The notes: generated by a model from the sequence alone, not told the origin. Shown: positions 1-9,622, numbered from the stretch's first letter. The stretch is DNA of 64,000 nucleotides from Arenibacter sp. P308M17 (GCF_003426735.1 NZ_QVON01000004.1:409611-473610); one strand, 5' to 3'. Numbers and translations are program-made.

Positions 1-2
1 CC

Positions 3-869
3 CCCACCCGTGCACTGCGGATCATACAGAACAAGGCAAAACAAAAACTGTTCTATGTGGACCAAAATATTCCTACTGCGGATTTTCAGCGTTTCGCCTA
101 CAAAAGTGAGATCGAGGACAGTATTGCCAACGGCGGCCTAAAATTCCCTTTTATTTGGAAGGCTGCACAATTTGGATATGACGGCCAGGGGGTTAAGGTA
201 GTTCGCAAACTTGAAGATCTTAACGGTCTGCCTGCCGGGGAATGCATTACCGAAGAAATGGTGGATTTTAAAAATGAGCTCGCAGTGATCGTAGCACGGA
301 GCGCCAGTGGTGAGGTAAAAACCTACCCGGTAGTGGAAATGGAGTTCCATCCGGAAGCCAACCAGGTGGAATATGTAATTTGCCCTGCGCGCATAGATGC
401 CAAGGTCGCCGAAAAAGCCCAGGAAATAGCACTTCGGCTCTCCAATAAAATTAAACATGTTGGGCTATTGGCCGTGGAAATGTTCCAGACTCGGGACGAT
501 AAAATTCTGGTGAACGAGGTGGCCCCCAGACCACATAACAGTGGCCATTATAGTATAGAAGCAAGTTACACCAATCAATTTGAACAACATATTCGTGCCA
601 TTTTAGACCTTCCTTTGGGAAATACGGCCAGTAAGGTAGCGGGGATAATGGTGAATTTAGTGGGTGAAGAAGGCCATACCGGAAATGTAGTCTATGAAAA
701 TATGGAGGAAATTTTGGGTCTGGACGGTGTTACTCCACATATTTACGGTAAAAAACAGACCCGGCCCTTCAGAAAAATGGGCCATGTCACCATTGTGAAC
801 AACGATATAAACGAAGCTAGAAGAATAGCCGAACAAGTCAAGAATACCATAAAAGTAATTAGCGAATAA
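3..869 (+). CDS. purK: PurK, N5-carboxyaminoimidazole ribonucleotide synthase (5'-truncated by window edge)
   Basis: This is the C-terminal three quarters of PurK, the cytoplasmic ATP-grasp enzyme that carboxylates AIR with bicarbonate in de novo purine synthesis. The frame is open from the left edge, where codons for PTRALRIIQNKAKQ run into the rest, so the GTG at 57 is not a true start. About 288 residues are visible against roughly 380 in the family, so the N-terminal Rossmann-like part is missing. The family motif NEVAPRPHNSGHYSIEA is intact, and the C-terminal barrel follows with VNLVGEEG and the closing YGKKQTRPFRKMGHV. It lies 14 bp before purE, whose enzyme uses its product, so the two are almost surely one operon. 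Confidence 0.95.
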   Translation, partial: PTRALRIIQNKAKQKLFYVDQNIPTADFQRFAYKSEIEDSIANGGLKFPFIWKAAQFGYDGQGVKVVRKLEDLNGLPAGECITEEMVDFKNELAVIVARSASGEVKTYPVVEMEFHPEANQVEYVICPARIDAKVAEKAQEIALRLSNKIKHVGLLAVEMFQTRDDKILVNEVAPRPHNSGHYSIEASYTNQFEQHIRAILDLPLGNTASKVAGIMVNLVGEEGHTGNVVYENMEEILGLDGVTPHIYGKKQTRPFRKMGHVTIVNNDINEARRIAEQVKNTIKVISE

Positions 870-883
870 AAATTTTCAGCGAT

Positions 884-1384
884 ATGAGTAAAGTAGCCGT
901 AGTAATGGGAAGTACCAGCGACCTCCCTATTATGCAGGAAGCCATAGACATACTAAAAGGTTTTGATATCGAAGTTGATGTTGATATTGTCTCTGCCCAC
1001 CGTACCCCGGAAAAATTGTTCGATTTTAGCAAGAACGCCCATAAAAATGGGTATTCCGTAATCATTGCCGGTGCAGGGGGCGCTGCACATTTACCCGGAA
1101 TGGTGGCTTCCATGTCCCCGCTACCCGTTATAGGTGTTCCCGTAAAAAGCAGCAATTCCATTGATGGGTGGGATTCCATCCTGTCCATTCTCCAAATGCC
1201 CGGTGGTGTTCCCGTAGCTACCGTAGCCCTTAATGGCGCAAAAAATGCCGGAATTTTGGCCGCCCAGATCATTGGAAGCGCTGATAAATGTGTCCTGGAT
1301 AAAATCATTGTTTACAAGGAAGGCCTGAAGCAAAAAGTCATTGACGGAGCCGAGGAAATGAAAAAAGTGAACAATCTACAATGA
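884..1384 (+). CDS. purE: PurE, N5-carboxyaminoimidazole ribonucleotide mutase (class I)
   Basis: PurE moves the carboxylate of N5-CAIR to carbon 4 to give CAIR, the step after PurK. At 166 residues it has the usual class I length. The N-terminal VVMGSTSDLPIM phosphate-binding loop, the SAHRTPE catalytic segment and the GAGGAAHLPGMVAS active-site loop are all present. The presence of PurK just upstream supports the bacterial two-enzyme route rather than direct AIR carboxylation by a class II PurE. The ATG follows purK by 14 bp. Confidence 0.97.
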   Translation: MSKVAVVMGSTSDLPIMQEAIDILKGFDIEVDVDIVSAHRTPEKLFDFSKNAHKNGYSVIIAGAGGAAHLPGMVASMSPLPVIGVPVKSSNSIDGWDSILSILQMPGGVPVATVALNGAKNAGILAAQIIGSADKCVLDKIIVYKEGLKQKVIDGAEEMKKVNNLQ

Positions 1385-1387
1385 TCA

Positions 1388-1448
1388 ATTAACAATTAAC
1401 AGTGAACAGTGAACAGTGAACAGTGAACAATTATCAATTAACAATTAA
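1388..1448. repeat. Short tandem heptamer repeat in purE-M3 gap
   Basis: Four perfect copies of AGTGAAC occupy 1401-1428. They are flanked by near-identical A/T blocks, AATTAACAATTAA before and after, so the tract forms a small symmetrical unit. Related CAGT-rich stretches occur near 3545-3590 and 25980-26035. The function is unknown, and no protein is encoded here. Confidence 0.8.
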
Positions 1449-1504
1449 AGGTCAAACTTTCAACTTTCAACATTATAACTTTAAACAAAAATACAATACC
1501 CTTT

Positions 1505-3535
1505 ATGAATCCATTATTGGTCCCCTTTGATACAGCACCTTTCTCCAAAATCAAAAATGAACATTTCAAACCCGCATTTTTGCAGGCCATTGAGGAGGCG
1601 AGGGCTGAAATCGATGCCATTGCAAACTCCAAAAAGGTTCCTTCTTTTGAAAATACCATAGCTGCCCTGGATTTTGCCGGTCAACAATTGGATAGGGTAT
1701 CCAGTCTCTTTTTTAATTTGAATTCCGCAGAGACCAATCCCGAAATTCAGAAATTGGCCCAAGAGATATCTCCCCTATTGTCCGAATTCAGTAACGACAT
1801 AACCCTGAACGAGGATTTGTTTAAGAGGGTCAAGGCCGTATACGACCAAAGAAATGATCTGGATTTAACGACCGAAGAACAGACCCTACTGGATAAAAAG
1901 TACAAAAGCTTTAGTAGGAACGGTGCCAATTTGCCTCCCGAAAAAAAGAAACGTCTGCGTGAAATTGATGCCCAACTCTCCAAACTTACACTTCAATTCG
2001 GGGAAAATGTACTGGCCGAGACCAATAAATACGAAATGCACCTTACCCATGAGGAAGATTTGGACGGACTCCCGGAAGGAGAAAAGGAGGCAGCGGCACA
2101 ATTGGCAAAATCCAAGGACAAAGAGGGCTGGTTGATTACCTTGGACTATCCAAGCTATATTCCCTTTATGAAATATGCCAAAAACAGAAAATTAAGGAAG
2201 GAACTTTCCATCGCTTTTGGCAGCAAAGGCTTTCACAACGATGAACTGGACAATCAGAAAAATATAATCAACATTGCCAACCTCCGGCACGAAAGGGCCA
2301 ATCTCTTGGGCTATAAGACACATGCCCACTACGTATTGGAGGAGCGAATGGCAGAAACCCCGGAAAAAGTCCAACAATTTCTTCAGGAACTGCTGGAAAA
2401 GGCAAAACCGGCAGCGGAGAGGGAATTTGCCGAGTTGGAAAATTTCACCAAGCAATTGGACAATATAGACCGATTGGAAAAATGGGACGGAGCCTATTAT
2501 TCTGAAAAACTGAAGCAAAAACTGTTCGATCTGGACGATGAAAAACTCAAACCTTATTTTAAACTGGAAAATGTTATTGCCGGAGTATTTAAAGTAGCCA
2601 CAAAATTATTCGGCCTGCAATTTGAAGAAGTTTTTGATATCGACAAATATCATCCGGATGTAAAAACTTATCGTGTTTACGATAAGGACAAAAATCCGGT
2701 ATCCTTGTTTTATGCGGATTTCCACCCTAGACCTGGAAAACGGGGAGGGGCATGGATGACATCCTACAAAGCGCAATACGTACAGAACGGAATTAATGTT
2801 CGCCCGCACATTTCCAACGTATGCAATTTCACCAAACCTACCGCCAGTAAACCCTCTCTCCTTACGTTTAACGAGGTCACTACCTTGTTCCATGAGTTTG
2901 GCCACGGATTGCACGGTATGTTGGCAAACACGGTGTACCCAGGCCTGTCCGGCACTTCTGTTTATTGGGATTTTGTGGAACTGCCCAGTCAGATCATGGA
3001 AAACTGGTGCTACGAAAAAGAGGCTTTGGAATTATTTGCAACACATTACCAAACAGGCGAAGCAATACCAATGGAACTGGTTCAAAAAATAAAGGACTCG
3101 GCCACCTTCCAAGAGGGAATGGCCACCTTAAGACAGATCAGTTTTGGGTTGTTGGACATGTCCTGGCACGGGGCGGATCCATCCGGCATCAGCAACGTAA
3201 AGGAACAGGAAACAAAGGCCTTTAAGCCAACAGATCTATATCCGGAATGCCCCGAAACCTGCATGAGCACTTCCTTTTCCCATATATTTCAAGGTGGATA
3301 TTCCTCTGGATATTACAGCTACAAGTGGGCGGAAGTGCTGGATGCGGATGCCTTTGCCTACTTTAAGGAGAAAGGCATTTTCAACCAAGAAGTGGCTACA
3401 AAATTTAAGGACAATATATTGTCCAAGGGCGGTACTGAAAAACCCATGGAATTGTACAAACGCTTTAGGGGGAGCGAACCAAAGATAGAGGCCTTGTTAA
3501 AAAGGGCGGGCCTGTTGTCCGGGACGGTGGATTAA
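1505..3535 (+). CDS. M3 family metallopeptidase (oligopeptidase / peptidyl-dipeptidase Dcp type)
   Basis: This is a 676-residue zinc peptidase of the thimet oligopeptidase / Dcp family, which trims short peptides. The catalytic motif HEFGHGLHG begins at H463 (H463-E464-x-x-H467), with the downstream EPSQ-like segment FVELPSQIMENW supplying the third-ligand helix region. The long helical N-terminal half and the closing YSYKWAEVLDADAFAYF block are typical of the family. No lipobox or clear signal peptide is seen, so a cytoplasmic place is likely, though some Dcp homologues are periplasmic. It stands alone, 120 bp after purE, behind a repeat tract, so it may have its own promoter. Confidence 0.93.
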   Translation: MNPLLVPFDTAPFSKIKNEHFKPAFLQAIEEARAEIDAIANSKKVPSFENTIAALDFAGQQLDRVSSLFFNLNSAETNPEIQKLAQEISPLLSEFSNDITLNEDLFKRVKAVYDQRNDLDLTTEEQTLLDKKYKSFSRNGANLPPEKKKRLREIDAQLSKLTLQFGENVLAETNKYEMHLTHEEDLDGLPEGEKEAAAQLAKSKDKEGWLITLDYPSYIPFMKYAKNRKLRKELSIAFGSKGFHNDELDNQKNIINIANLRHERANLLGYKTHAHYVLEERMAETPEKVQQFLQELLEKAKPAAEREFAELENFTKQLDNIDRLEKWDGAYYSEKLKQKLFDLDDEKLKPYFKLENVIAGVFKVATKLFGLQFEEVFDIDKYHPDVKTYRVYDKDKNPVSLFYADFHPRPGKRGGAWMTSYKAQYVQNGINVRPHISNVCNFTKPTASKPSLLTFNEVTTLFHEFGHGLHGMLANTVYPGLSGTSVYWDFVELPSQIMENWCYEKEALELFATHYQTGEAIPMELVQKIKDSATFQEGMATLRQISFGLLDMSWHGADPSGISNVKEQETKAFKPTDLYPECPETCMSTSFSHIFQGGYSSGYYSYKWAEVLDADAFAYFKEKGIFNQEVATKFKDNILSKGGTEKPMELYKRFRGSEPKIEALLKRAGLLSGTVD

Positions 3536-3646
3536 ATGAATAGTCAGTATTCTTAGTAGGCAGTTTACAGTTGCAGTTGGCAGATGAGGGCATAAAATAT
3601 AATCACAGGGCAGAAATCAACCTACCTTCTTATAACACAAAGACAT

Positions 3647-4081
3647 TTACAATCCCGTATTATCCTGAATTTTGGGATTTATTTGTTTTAAATGGGATAC
3701 AAATGCACTTTTCTCTTTGGGGGAAATGATGACGCTTTCATATTTATTGTAAAACACCTCCAACCTATCCAAGGAAGTGGCAGGGGCACTAATGGGATTT
3801 TTGGTAGTCTCAATTTTCGTAATGGAACTTATTGGAATGGAACGATCGAGGAGAAATCCACTTTTGACCCTTAAAACCCCATTACCTATCTCATAATAGG
3901 TGGTCAAAAATATGTATCCGATAAAAAGTGAAGGCAACAACAAAAGTACGGGGCCAATAGGTACAGGGTTTTTCAACCATTGGTATACAGGCGCTAAAAG
4001 TAAAAGGAGGATTATGATTACCAGAATCCCCCCTATTTTGGATTTATATCTTACCATAAGAACAATATTGCCCAGACTCAT
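3647..4081 (-). CDS. Small membrane protein with bacterial PH domain (YyaB-like)
   Basis: This 144-residue protein has two hydrophobic segments at about residues 16-38 and 42-62, followed by a soluble part whose pattern (TTYYEIGNGVLRVKSGF, IPISSITKIE, RLEVFY) fits the YyaB-like bacterial pleckstrin-homology fold. Proteins of this type are common and mostly of unknown role, perhaps membrane-associated sensing. A second possible start, MVRYKS, lies nine codons in. It is followed on the same strand, 35 bp upstream, by the rhodanese lipoprotein gene, so the two could share a transcript. Confidence 0.75.
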   Translation of the reverse strand: MSLGNIVLMVRYKSKIGGILVIIILLLLLAPVYQWLKNPVPIGPVLLLLPSLFIGYIFLTTYYEIGNGVLRVKSGFLLDRSIPISSITKIETTKNPISAPATSLDRLEVFYNKYESVIISPKEKSAFVSHLKQINPKIQDNTGL

Positions 4082-4116
4082 TTTTAGTATACCAAAAATG
4101 GCCGTTGCGGCCTAGG

Positions 4117-4476
4117 TTAGTTGTTTGCCTTAACGGCATCATATCCCCCTTCCAGGTCGATTACATGATTAAAACCCAAGGATTTTAATTTTTCCTGCGC
4201 CTTGGCACTTCGTCCTCCCATCTTGCAATAGAGGTAGATAGTCTTATTCTTGTCCACAGTTTTAAATCGTTCCGAGAAATCAGCATCATACCAATTTATA
4301 TTATCCGCATTCTCCAAATGCCCCTCACTAAATTCATCAGGGGTCCTGACATCTACCAAAATAGCGTTATCCAATAATTCCTGCTTAAAGTCGCTTATCG
4401 GCATTTTGTCCTTATTTTCTTGGGAGCAGCCGGTTTGTAGTATCAGCATTACCAAAAAAAGAATTATTTTTCCCAT
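4117..4476 (-). CDS. Rhodanese-like domain lipoprotein
   Basis: This is a single rhodanese domain (119 residues) with a lipoprotein signal: a hydrophobic N-terminus ends in LQTGC, making C17 the likely lipid-bearing cysteine. The rhodanese hallmarks DVRTPDEFSEGHL and the active-site loop CKMGGRS with C84 are present, so sulfur transfer or persulfide handling on the periplasmic side is plausible. It does not look like an inactive homologue because the loop cysteine is kept. It is divergent from the sigma factor at 4550. Confidence 0.9.
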   Translation of the reverse strand: MGKIILFLVMLILQTGCSQENKDKMPISDFKQELLDNAILVDVRTPDEFSEGHLENADNINWYDADFSERFKTVDKNKTIYLYCKMGGRSAKAQEKLKSLGFNHVIDLEGGYDAVKANN

Positions 4477-4549
4477 AACATATTTGCTTAATCAAAAATA
4501 AGAATTCTTCTTCAGAAAAAATCACCTATTTTTGAAACGACAAAGAGGT

Positions 4550-5110
4550 ATGGCAAAACAAGAATTAAATCCGGACATATGGGTCGATAGTTATTCCGAC
4601 TACCTATTCAACTATGCGGTAAGCCGGGTAAGCGATTCTGAAATTGCCAAGGATCTGGTACAGGAGACTTTTTTTGCCGGATTAAAGTCGGCCAAAAATT
4701 TTAAGGGGGAGGCGGCAGAAAGGACCTGGCTGATCTCCATCCTAAAAAGGAAGGTAATTGATCATTATCGCAAAATAAATTCCAAAAAAGCAAAATCCAT
4801 GGTCCGAATCACCCAAAACCAGAATAGCGAGGCAGATAGCAACTATTTGGAGGAACAGGTGGCGGACCCTATGAGCTTATTGGAAAACAGCCAAATAGAA
4901 AACGAAGAGTTGGGCATGGCCATACAGCACTGTATCGCCAAGCTTCCAAAAAAACACGCTTTGGCATTTACCCTAAAAACCATAAACGGACTCAGTACCG
5001 AGGAGGTATGTAAGGAGCTGGATATCAATCCGTCTAACCTTTGGGTCATCCTGCATAGGGCTAGAACGGTTCTTATGGATTGCCTAAACAACAATTGGTT
5101 CAAGATATGA
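4550..5110 (+). CDS. ECF-type RNA polymerase sigma factor
   Basis: This is a 186-residue sigma-70 family factor with region 2 (DYLFNYAVSRVSDSEIAKDL, then FKGEAAERTWLISI) and region 4 (LPKKHALAFTLK to SNLWVILHRAR). The ATG at 4550 is preferred over an in-frame TTG at 4532, because the family begins close to this methionine. The gene is followed about 300 bp later by a tiny protein with a zinc-binding anti-sigma motif (5418), which is probably its regulator. What signal it answers to is not visible in the sequence. Confidence 0.93.
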   Translation: MAKQELNPDIWVDSYSDYLFNYAVSRVSDSEIAKDLVQETFFAGLKSAKNFKGEAAERTWLISILKRKVIDHYRKINSKKAKSMVRITQNQNSEADSNYLEEQVADPMSLLENSQIENEELGMAIQHCIAKLPKKHALAFTLKTINGLSTEEVCKELDINPSNLWVILHRARTVLMDCLNNNWFKI

Positions 5111-5417
5111 AATGCCCACCTGTCTGCCGGCAAGCTAGTGTTTTGTCAATGCTACTGTGTCGTTTAAGTCGCGGTTATTTTTTATCTGGCCAAGGCAAAA
5201 AAACGTTGCATAGCCGTAGCTACGGAACTGTTTTTTAACGAAGGCCAGGTGAAAAAGAACAAGACTTGGGATGGCTAAAGTAGGGTTGACAGGACACATA
5301 GGTTAACAACTTGCAAAACTACCGATAATTATCGGCACGAAAATGATTAAAAAGGCATTGCACCTGCCTGCCGGCAAAGGCAGGTCTGACCATTAAAAAA
5401 CAAATAAATATCAACAG
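5111..5417. repeat. Intergenic region with palindromic extragenic element
   Basis: No gene is seen in this gap. It holds a perfect 12-bp palindrome CCGTAGCTACGG at about 5213-5224, inside a larger dyad bounded by CTGGCC and GGCCAG, and a hairpin at 5363-5384 with CCTGCC and GGCAGG arms around a CCGGCAAA-like loop. A partial copy of the latter, CTGTCTGCCGGCAAG, lies at about 5119-5133. The CATAGCC-RTAGCTACGGA core recurs in inverted orientation at 19060-19090, again next to a CCTGCCGGCAGG palindrome. This points to a repeat family rather than to chance. Confidence 0.7.
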
Positions 5418-5645
5418 ATGAAAAGCTGTAAGGACGTTGAAATAATCTGTACTAAAGCGCAGTACAAGGAAGCCTCCTTCCTGGAGAAAATAAAGATAAG
5501 ACTGCATCTGTTTTTTTGCAAAACCTGTAAAACTTTTTCCAAAAAAAACACTGAACTAACCACTCTCTGTTCCCAAGCCAAAATCAGGACACTTCCGGTT
5601 GAGGAAAAGGAAAAGATGAAAACGGAGTTAAAATCAAAGATTTAA
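5418..5645 (+). CDS. Small putative zinc-binding (ZAS-type) anti-sigma factor
   Basis: This is a 75-residue soluble protein with an H30-x3-C34-x2-C37 motif (HLFFCKTC), the signature of ZAS anti-sigma domains, plus two further cysteines at C4 and C11. It has no membrane segment, unlike many ZAS proteins. Its place directly downstream of the ECF sigma gene on the same strand supports a role in holding that sigma factor. Its last codons overlap the convergent UbiA-like gene by 12 bp. The family call rests on one motif and context, so the function is inferred. Confidence 0.7.
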   Translation: MKSCKDVEIICTKAQYKEASFLEKIKIRLHLFFCKTCKTFSKKNTELTTLCSQAKIRTLPVEEKEKMKTELKSKI

Positions 5646-6464
5646 AAAGGCATCCATTACCAAAATACAGGCCCACCATAAAATGGGTACGGACTCGACC
5701 CAAAAGGAAGAAAAAAATGAAGACTGATTTCTCTTGGTCACCAACAATAATACTCCTAACACCAAAAATACCAGACTTTTACCCATCACCTCCAAATACG
5801 TCAGCTGATCTTTCATAAAAGTAATTAAGAAAAAAAGTACCGCGCCGGCAGCACCCAATAGTTTTGTTTTTTGGCAACCAAACCGTTGGGGCAGCGTCCT
5901 AAGTTCGGGATCATCATAAGCCAAATCCCTAATTTCGAATGGCAACATTAGGATCAGGACCATTAAAAATCGTTGCACCAACTCCACTACAACATCCCAA
6001 TCCAAGACTGCATCCGCAGCTACAACTGGCAAAACCACCGTTGTTCCCGCCCAAACCAAGGCCACGATAAAAATTTTGAACCCTCCCAAACTCCTAAGGT
6101 TCTTTGCATTGGGCAACAACGGAACCGCATATAAACTGGCAAGAACGGATAAGACCACAATCCCGATCCACGCTTCAAAGGATACAAAAAAGGAATGGTA
6201 CAAGGCAAAAGCCCCCGCAATAAAGCTTAACACTTGAATGTTCTTGTGATACCTATTGGATACCAAATAATACTTCTTGGCCTCCACCCCATACTTCACA
6301 AAATTGTAGCAGGCAATTGTTCCAAAAAATGCCAGGTAGGAGATATGGTTGTCCCTGGACAATCCAAAAAAAATGCAGGTAATTTCAATAAATGCAAAAA
6401 CCGAAAATGCTACATGTATACTGGCATCCAAATAAAAATGAAATAAGTAGCTGCGCCAGTTCAT
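5634..6464 (-). CDS. UbiA-like prenyltransferase family integral membrane protein
   Basis: A 276-residue protein with about eight hydrophobic segments. The segment PFEIRDLAYDDPELRTLP near residue 175 resembles the second Asp-rich motif of UbiA prenyltransferases, which bind the prenyl diphosphate through magnesium. The first motif (usually N-D-x-x-D) is not recognisable: the corresponding region reads CYNFVKYGVEAKKYY. It may therefore be a divergent or non-canonical member. Similar proteins are widespread and uncharacterised in Flavobacteriaceae. It is divergent from gcvP. Confidence 0.65.
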   Translation of the reverse strand: MNWRSYLFHFYLDASIHVAFSVFAFIEITCIFFGLSRDNHISYLAFFGTIACYNFVKYGVEAKKYYLVSNRYHKNIQVLSFIAGAFALYHSFFVSFEAWIGIVVLSVLASLYAVPLLPNAKNLRSLGGFKIFIVALVWAGTTVVLPVVAADAVLDWDVVVELVQRFLMVLILMLPFEIRDLAYDDPELRTLPQRFGCQKTKLLGAAGAVLFFLITFMKDQLTYLEVMGKSLVFLVLGVLLLVTKRNQSSFFSSFWVESVPILWWACILVMDAFLNL

Positions 6465-6604
6465 AAATCAAAAATAAACACAGTGTTCATAACCTCTCAT
6501 TTTAGTTAAAAACTTTGAAGGAGTTGGACTTAAAAGCTGCAAAATAAACATAAATAATGAGTATTTTTGCTCACCTATATTTTAGATCAAAATTGCTTGA
6601 ATTT

Positions 6605-9454
6605 ATGAGGACAGACTTATTTGCCTTGCGCCATATCGGCATTAGAGAAGAAGACCTTCCACAGATGCTAAAAAGTATCAATGTCGATTCTTTAGATCAA
6701 TTGATAAACGAGACCATTCCGGACGATATCCGCCTTGCAAGGCCCTTGGCTTTAGATCCGCCCATGAACGAGCACGAGTATTTGTCCCATATCCAAGTTT
6801 TGTCCGAAAAGAACAAGGTTTTTAAATCCTATATCGGCTTGGGCTACCACGAAAGCATAACTCCTTCTGTGATAAAAAGAAATATTCTGGAAAATGCAGG
6901 GTGGTATACCGCCTACACCCCTTATCAAGCAGAAATTGCCCAAGGGCGCTTGGAGGCCCTATTGAATTTCCAGACCGTAATAGCGGAACTCACCGGAATG
7001 GAATTGGCCAATGCCTCACTTTTGGACGAGAGCACTGCCGCTGCAGAAGCGATGACCATGCTTTTTGATGTACGCAGTAGGGATCAAAAGAAAAACAACG
7101 TTTTAAAATTCTTTGTTTCCGAAGAGATATTGCCCCAAACATTGTCGCTTTTAAAAACAAGATCGATACCACTGGAAATAGAACTGATTGTTGGCAAGCA
7201 TGAAAGTTTTGACTTTGGCGATGATTTTTTTGGCGCGCTGCTGCAATATCCGGGAAAGCATGGCCAGGTACATGATTATGCCCCCTTCGTGGCCAAAGCC
7301 GTTGCGAAGAACATAAAAGTGGCCGTTGCTGCAGATATCTTAAGTTTGGCATTATTGACCCCCCCTGGAGAATTTGGTGCCGATGTGGTGGTCGGAACCA
7401 CGCAGCGGTTTGGCATTCCCCTGGGTTACGGCGGACCCCATGCTGCCTTTTTTGCCACAAAGGAAGAATACAAGAGAAGTATCCCCGGCAGAATAATAGG
7501 GGTTACCAAGGACACCGATGGCAAGCCGGCTTTAAGAATGGCGCTACAGACAAGGGAGCAACATATTAAACGGGACAAGGCCACCTCCAACATCTGTACT
7601 GCCCAGGTCCTGTTGGCCGTAATGGCAGGAATGTACGCCGTATATCATGGCCCAAAGGGACTAAGGTATATCGCCAACAAGGTTCATTCCACTGCCTTTA
7701 CCCTAGCGGACAGCCTTGAAAAATTAGGCTTTTATCAAACCAACACTGCTTATTTTGACACTATAAGCATTAAGGCGGATTCCTCCAAAGTAAGGCCCAT
7801 TGCCGAAAAACATGGGGTTAATTTCCTATATGTTGATGCCGATACCATCTCCATTGCATTGAATGAGGCCACCTCCCTGAAAGATCTACAGCTAATAACA
7901 ACTATTTTCGCCGAGGCCATGGGAAAAGAATCCATTGTGATCAATGGCCTTTTACCACCATCCCTTCTTGTTGACAAACTTGCCCGTACTTCAACCTTTT
8001 TGGAGAATAGCGTATTCAATTCCTACCACTCCGAAACCGAATTGATGCGGTATATAAAAAAATTGGAGCGAAAGGATTTGGCGTTGAACCACTCCATGAT
8101 TTCCCTGGGCTCATGTACCATGAAATTGAACGCCGCTTCTGAAATGTTACCATTGAGTATGGCGCGTTGGGGAAACATCCATCCCTTTGTACCTATCGAC
8201 CAGGCCGAAGGTTATCAGGTCATCCTTAAGGAATTGGAAAAAGACCTTAATATCATCACCGGATTTGCAGGAACGTCCTTGCAGCCAAATTCCGGGGCCC
8301 AAGGAGAATTTGCAGGCCTGATGGTCATTAGGGCCTATCATCTATCAAGAGGTGAAGGCCATAGAAACATTTGCTTAATACCTGCCTCGGCACATGGTAC
8401 CAACCCCGCTTCCGCAATTATGGCGGGTATGAAGGTAGTGGTTACAAAAACCGACGAAAATGGCAACATAGATGTGGCCGACCTTGCAGAAAAGGCCGAA
8501 CTGCACAAAGAGAACCTATCTGCCTTAATGGTTACCTACCCGTCTACCCACGGTGTATTTGAATCCTCCATAAAGGAAATTACAAAATTGATCCATGACA
8601 ATGGGGGGCAGGTCTATATGGACGGGGCCAATATGAATGCACAGGTAGGATTGACCAATCCCGCGACCATTGGGGCAGATGTCTGCCACTTAAACCTACA
8701 CAAAACATTCGCTATTCCCCACGGCGGCGGCGGTCCCGGAGTTGGACCTATTTGCGTGGCGGAGCAATTGGTGCCATTTTTACCGGGCAACCCTGTTATT
8801 ACAACAGGTGGTGAAAAGGCCATTACGGCCATATCTGCAGCACCTTGGGGAAGTTCGTTGGTATGTTTGATCTCTTACGGATATATAAAAATGTTGGGCG
8901 AAAGTGGATTGACCCAGTCTACAAAGAGCGCCATTCTAAATGCGAACTATATTAAAAATAGGTTAAGTGGAAAATTCGATGTACTCTATACCGGGGAAAG
9001 GGGAAGGGCTGCCCACGAAATGATTATTGACTGCAGGCCCTTTAAGGAAAATGGTATAGAAGTGACTGATATTGCAAAAAGACTAATGGATTATGGGTTT
9101 CACGCCCCTACAGTTTCCTTCCCTGTAGCGGGCACACTCATGATAGAACCTACGGAGAGTGAAAGTTTGGCCGAATTGGACCGGTTTTGTAGCGCCATGC
9201 TCTCCATTCGTAAAGAAATAGATGCCGCATCGGTCGAGGATACCAACAATGCCCTAAAAAATGCGCCCCACACCTTGGAAATGGTTACCACGGACCAATG
9301 GAATTATCCTTACACTAGACAACAGGCCGCCTTCCCCTTGCCATATATTTTTGAAAACAAATTTTGGCCCAGTGTAAGACGGGTTGACGATACATATGGA
9401 GACCGTAATTTAATATGCACCTGCGCTCCCATCGAAGCGTATATAGAAGCCTAA
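6605..9454 (+). CDS. gcvP: GcvP, glycine dehydrogenase (decarboxylating), P protein
   Basis: This is the pyridoxal-phosphate P protein of the glycine cleavage system, 949 residues from the preferred start, the full homodimeric length. The PLP lysine is in LHKTFAIPHGGGGPG (K700 from this start). The N-terminal RTDLFALRHIG and GYHESITPSVIKRNI, and the CTMKLNAASEMLP block of the second half, are all typical. An in-frame ATG at 6557 would add 16 residues (MSIFAHLYFRS...) with no family counterpart. A TATTTTTG element like the Bacteroidota -7 box lies at 6562-6569 inside that extension, so 6605 is chosen. The gene is followed by a strong terminator, so it is probably monocistronic. gcvT and gcvH are not in the window. 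Confidence 0.97.
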   Translation: MRTDLFALRHIGIREEDLPQMLKSINVDSLDQLINETIPDDIRLARPLALDPPMNEHEYLSHIQVLSEKNKVFKSYIGLGYHESITPSVIKRNILENAGWYTAYTPYQAEIAQGRLEALLNFQTVIAELTGMELANASLLDESTAAAEAMTMLFDVRSRDQKKNNVLKFFVSEEILPQTLSLLKTRSIPLEIELIVGKHESFDFGDDFFGALLQYPGKHGQVHDYAPFVAKAVAKNIKVAVAADILSLALLTPPGEFGADVVVGTTQRFGIPLGYGGPHAAFFATKEEYKRSIPGRIIGVTKDTDGKPALRMALQTREQHIKRDKATSNICTAQVLLAVMAGMYAVYHGPKGLRYIANKVHSTAFTLADSLEKLGFYQTNTAYFDTISIKADSSKVRPIAEKHGVNFLYVDADTISIALNEATSLKDLQLITTIFAEAMGKESIVINGLLPPSLLVDKLARTSTFLENSVFNSYHSETELMRYIKKLERKDLALNHSMISLGSCTMKLNAASEMLPLSMARWGNIHPFVPIDQAEGYQVILKELEKDLNIITGFAGTSLQPNSGAQGEFAGLMVIRAYHLSRGEGHRNICLIPASAHGTNPASAIMAGMKVVVTKTDENGNIDVADLAEKAELHKENLSALMVTYPSTHGVFESSIKEITKLIHDNGGQVYMDGANMNAQVGLTNPATIGADVCHLNLHKTFAIPHGGGGPGVGPICVAEQLVPFLPGNPVITTGGEKAITAISAAPWGSSLVCLISYGYIKMLGESGLTQSTKSAILNANYIKNRLSGKFDVLYTGERGRAAHEMIIDCRPFKENGIEVTDIAKRLMDYGFHAPTVSFPVAGTLMIEPTESESLAELDRFCSAMLSIRKEIDAASVEDTNNALKNAPHTLEMVTTDQWNYPYTRQQAAFPLPYIFENKFWPSVRRVDDTYGDRNLICTCAPIEAYIEA

Positions 9455-9482
9455 AAAGCACAAGAAAATCAAGCATTTCAGG

Positions 9483-9512
9483 GCCTTTCACCTTATAGTG
9501 AAAGGCTTTTTT
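9483..9512 (+). terminator. Rho-independent terminator of gcvP
   Basis: A nine-base-pair stem, GCCTTTCAC and GTGAAAGGC, with a six-base loop is followed directly by six T. It stands 28 bp after the gcvP stop codon. Confidence 0.92.
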
Positions 9513-9622
9513 ATTGGCAAATTCAAAAGTGGAATTATCTTGAACATCATATCAAATTAAAAGGACATCCTTTACCCCTATCCAATTACCCTATATTTAT
9601 ACCAATAAATTTACACATCGTT

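Noticed and set aside
5319..5507. Minus-strand 62-codon frame over the ZAS gene
   Set aside because: Crosses the hairpin repeat and overlaps the better-supported plus-strand gene.
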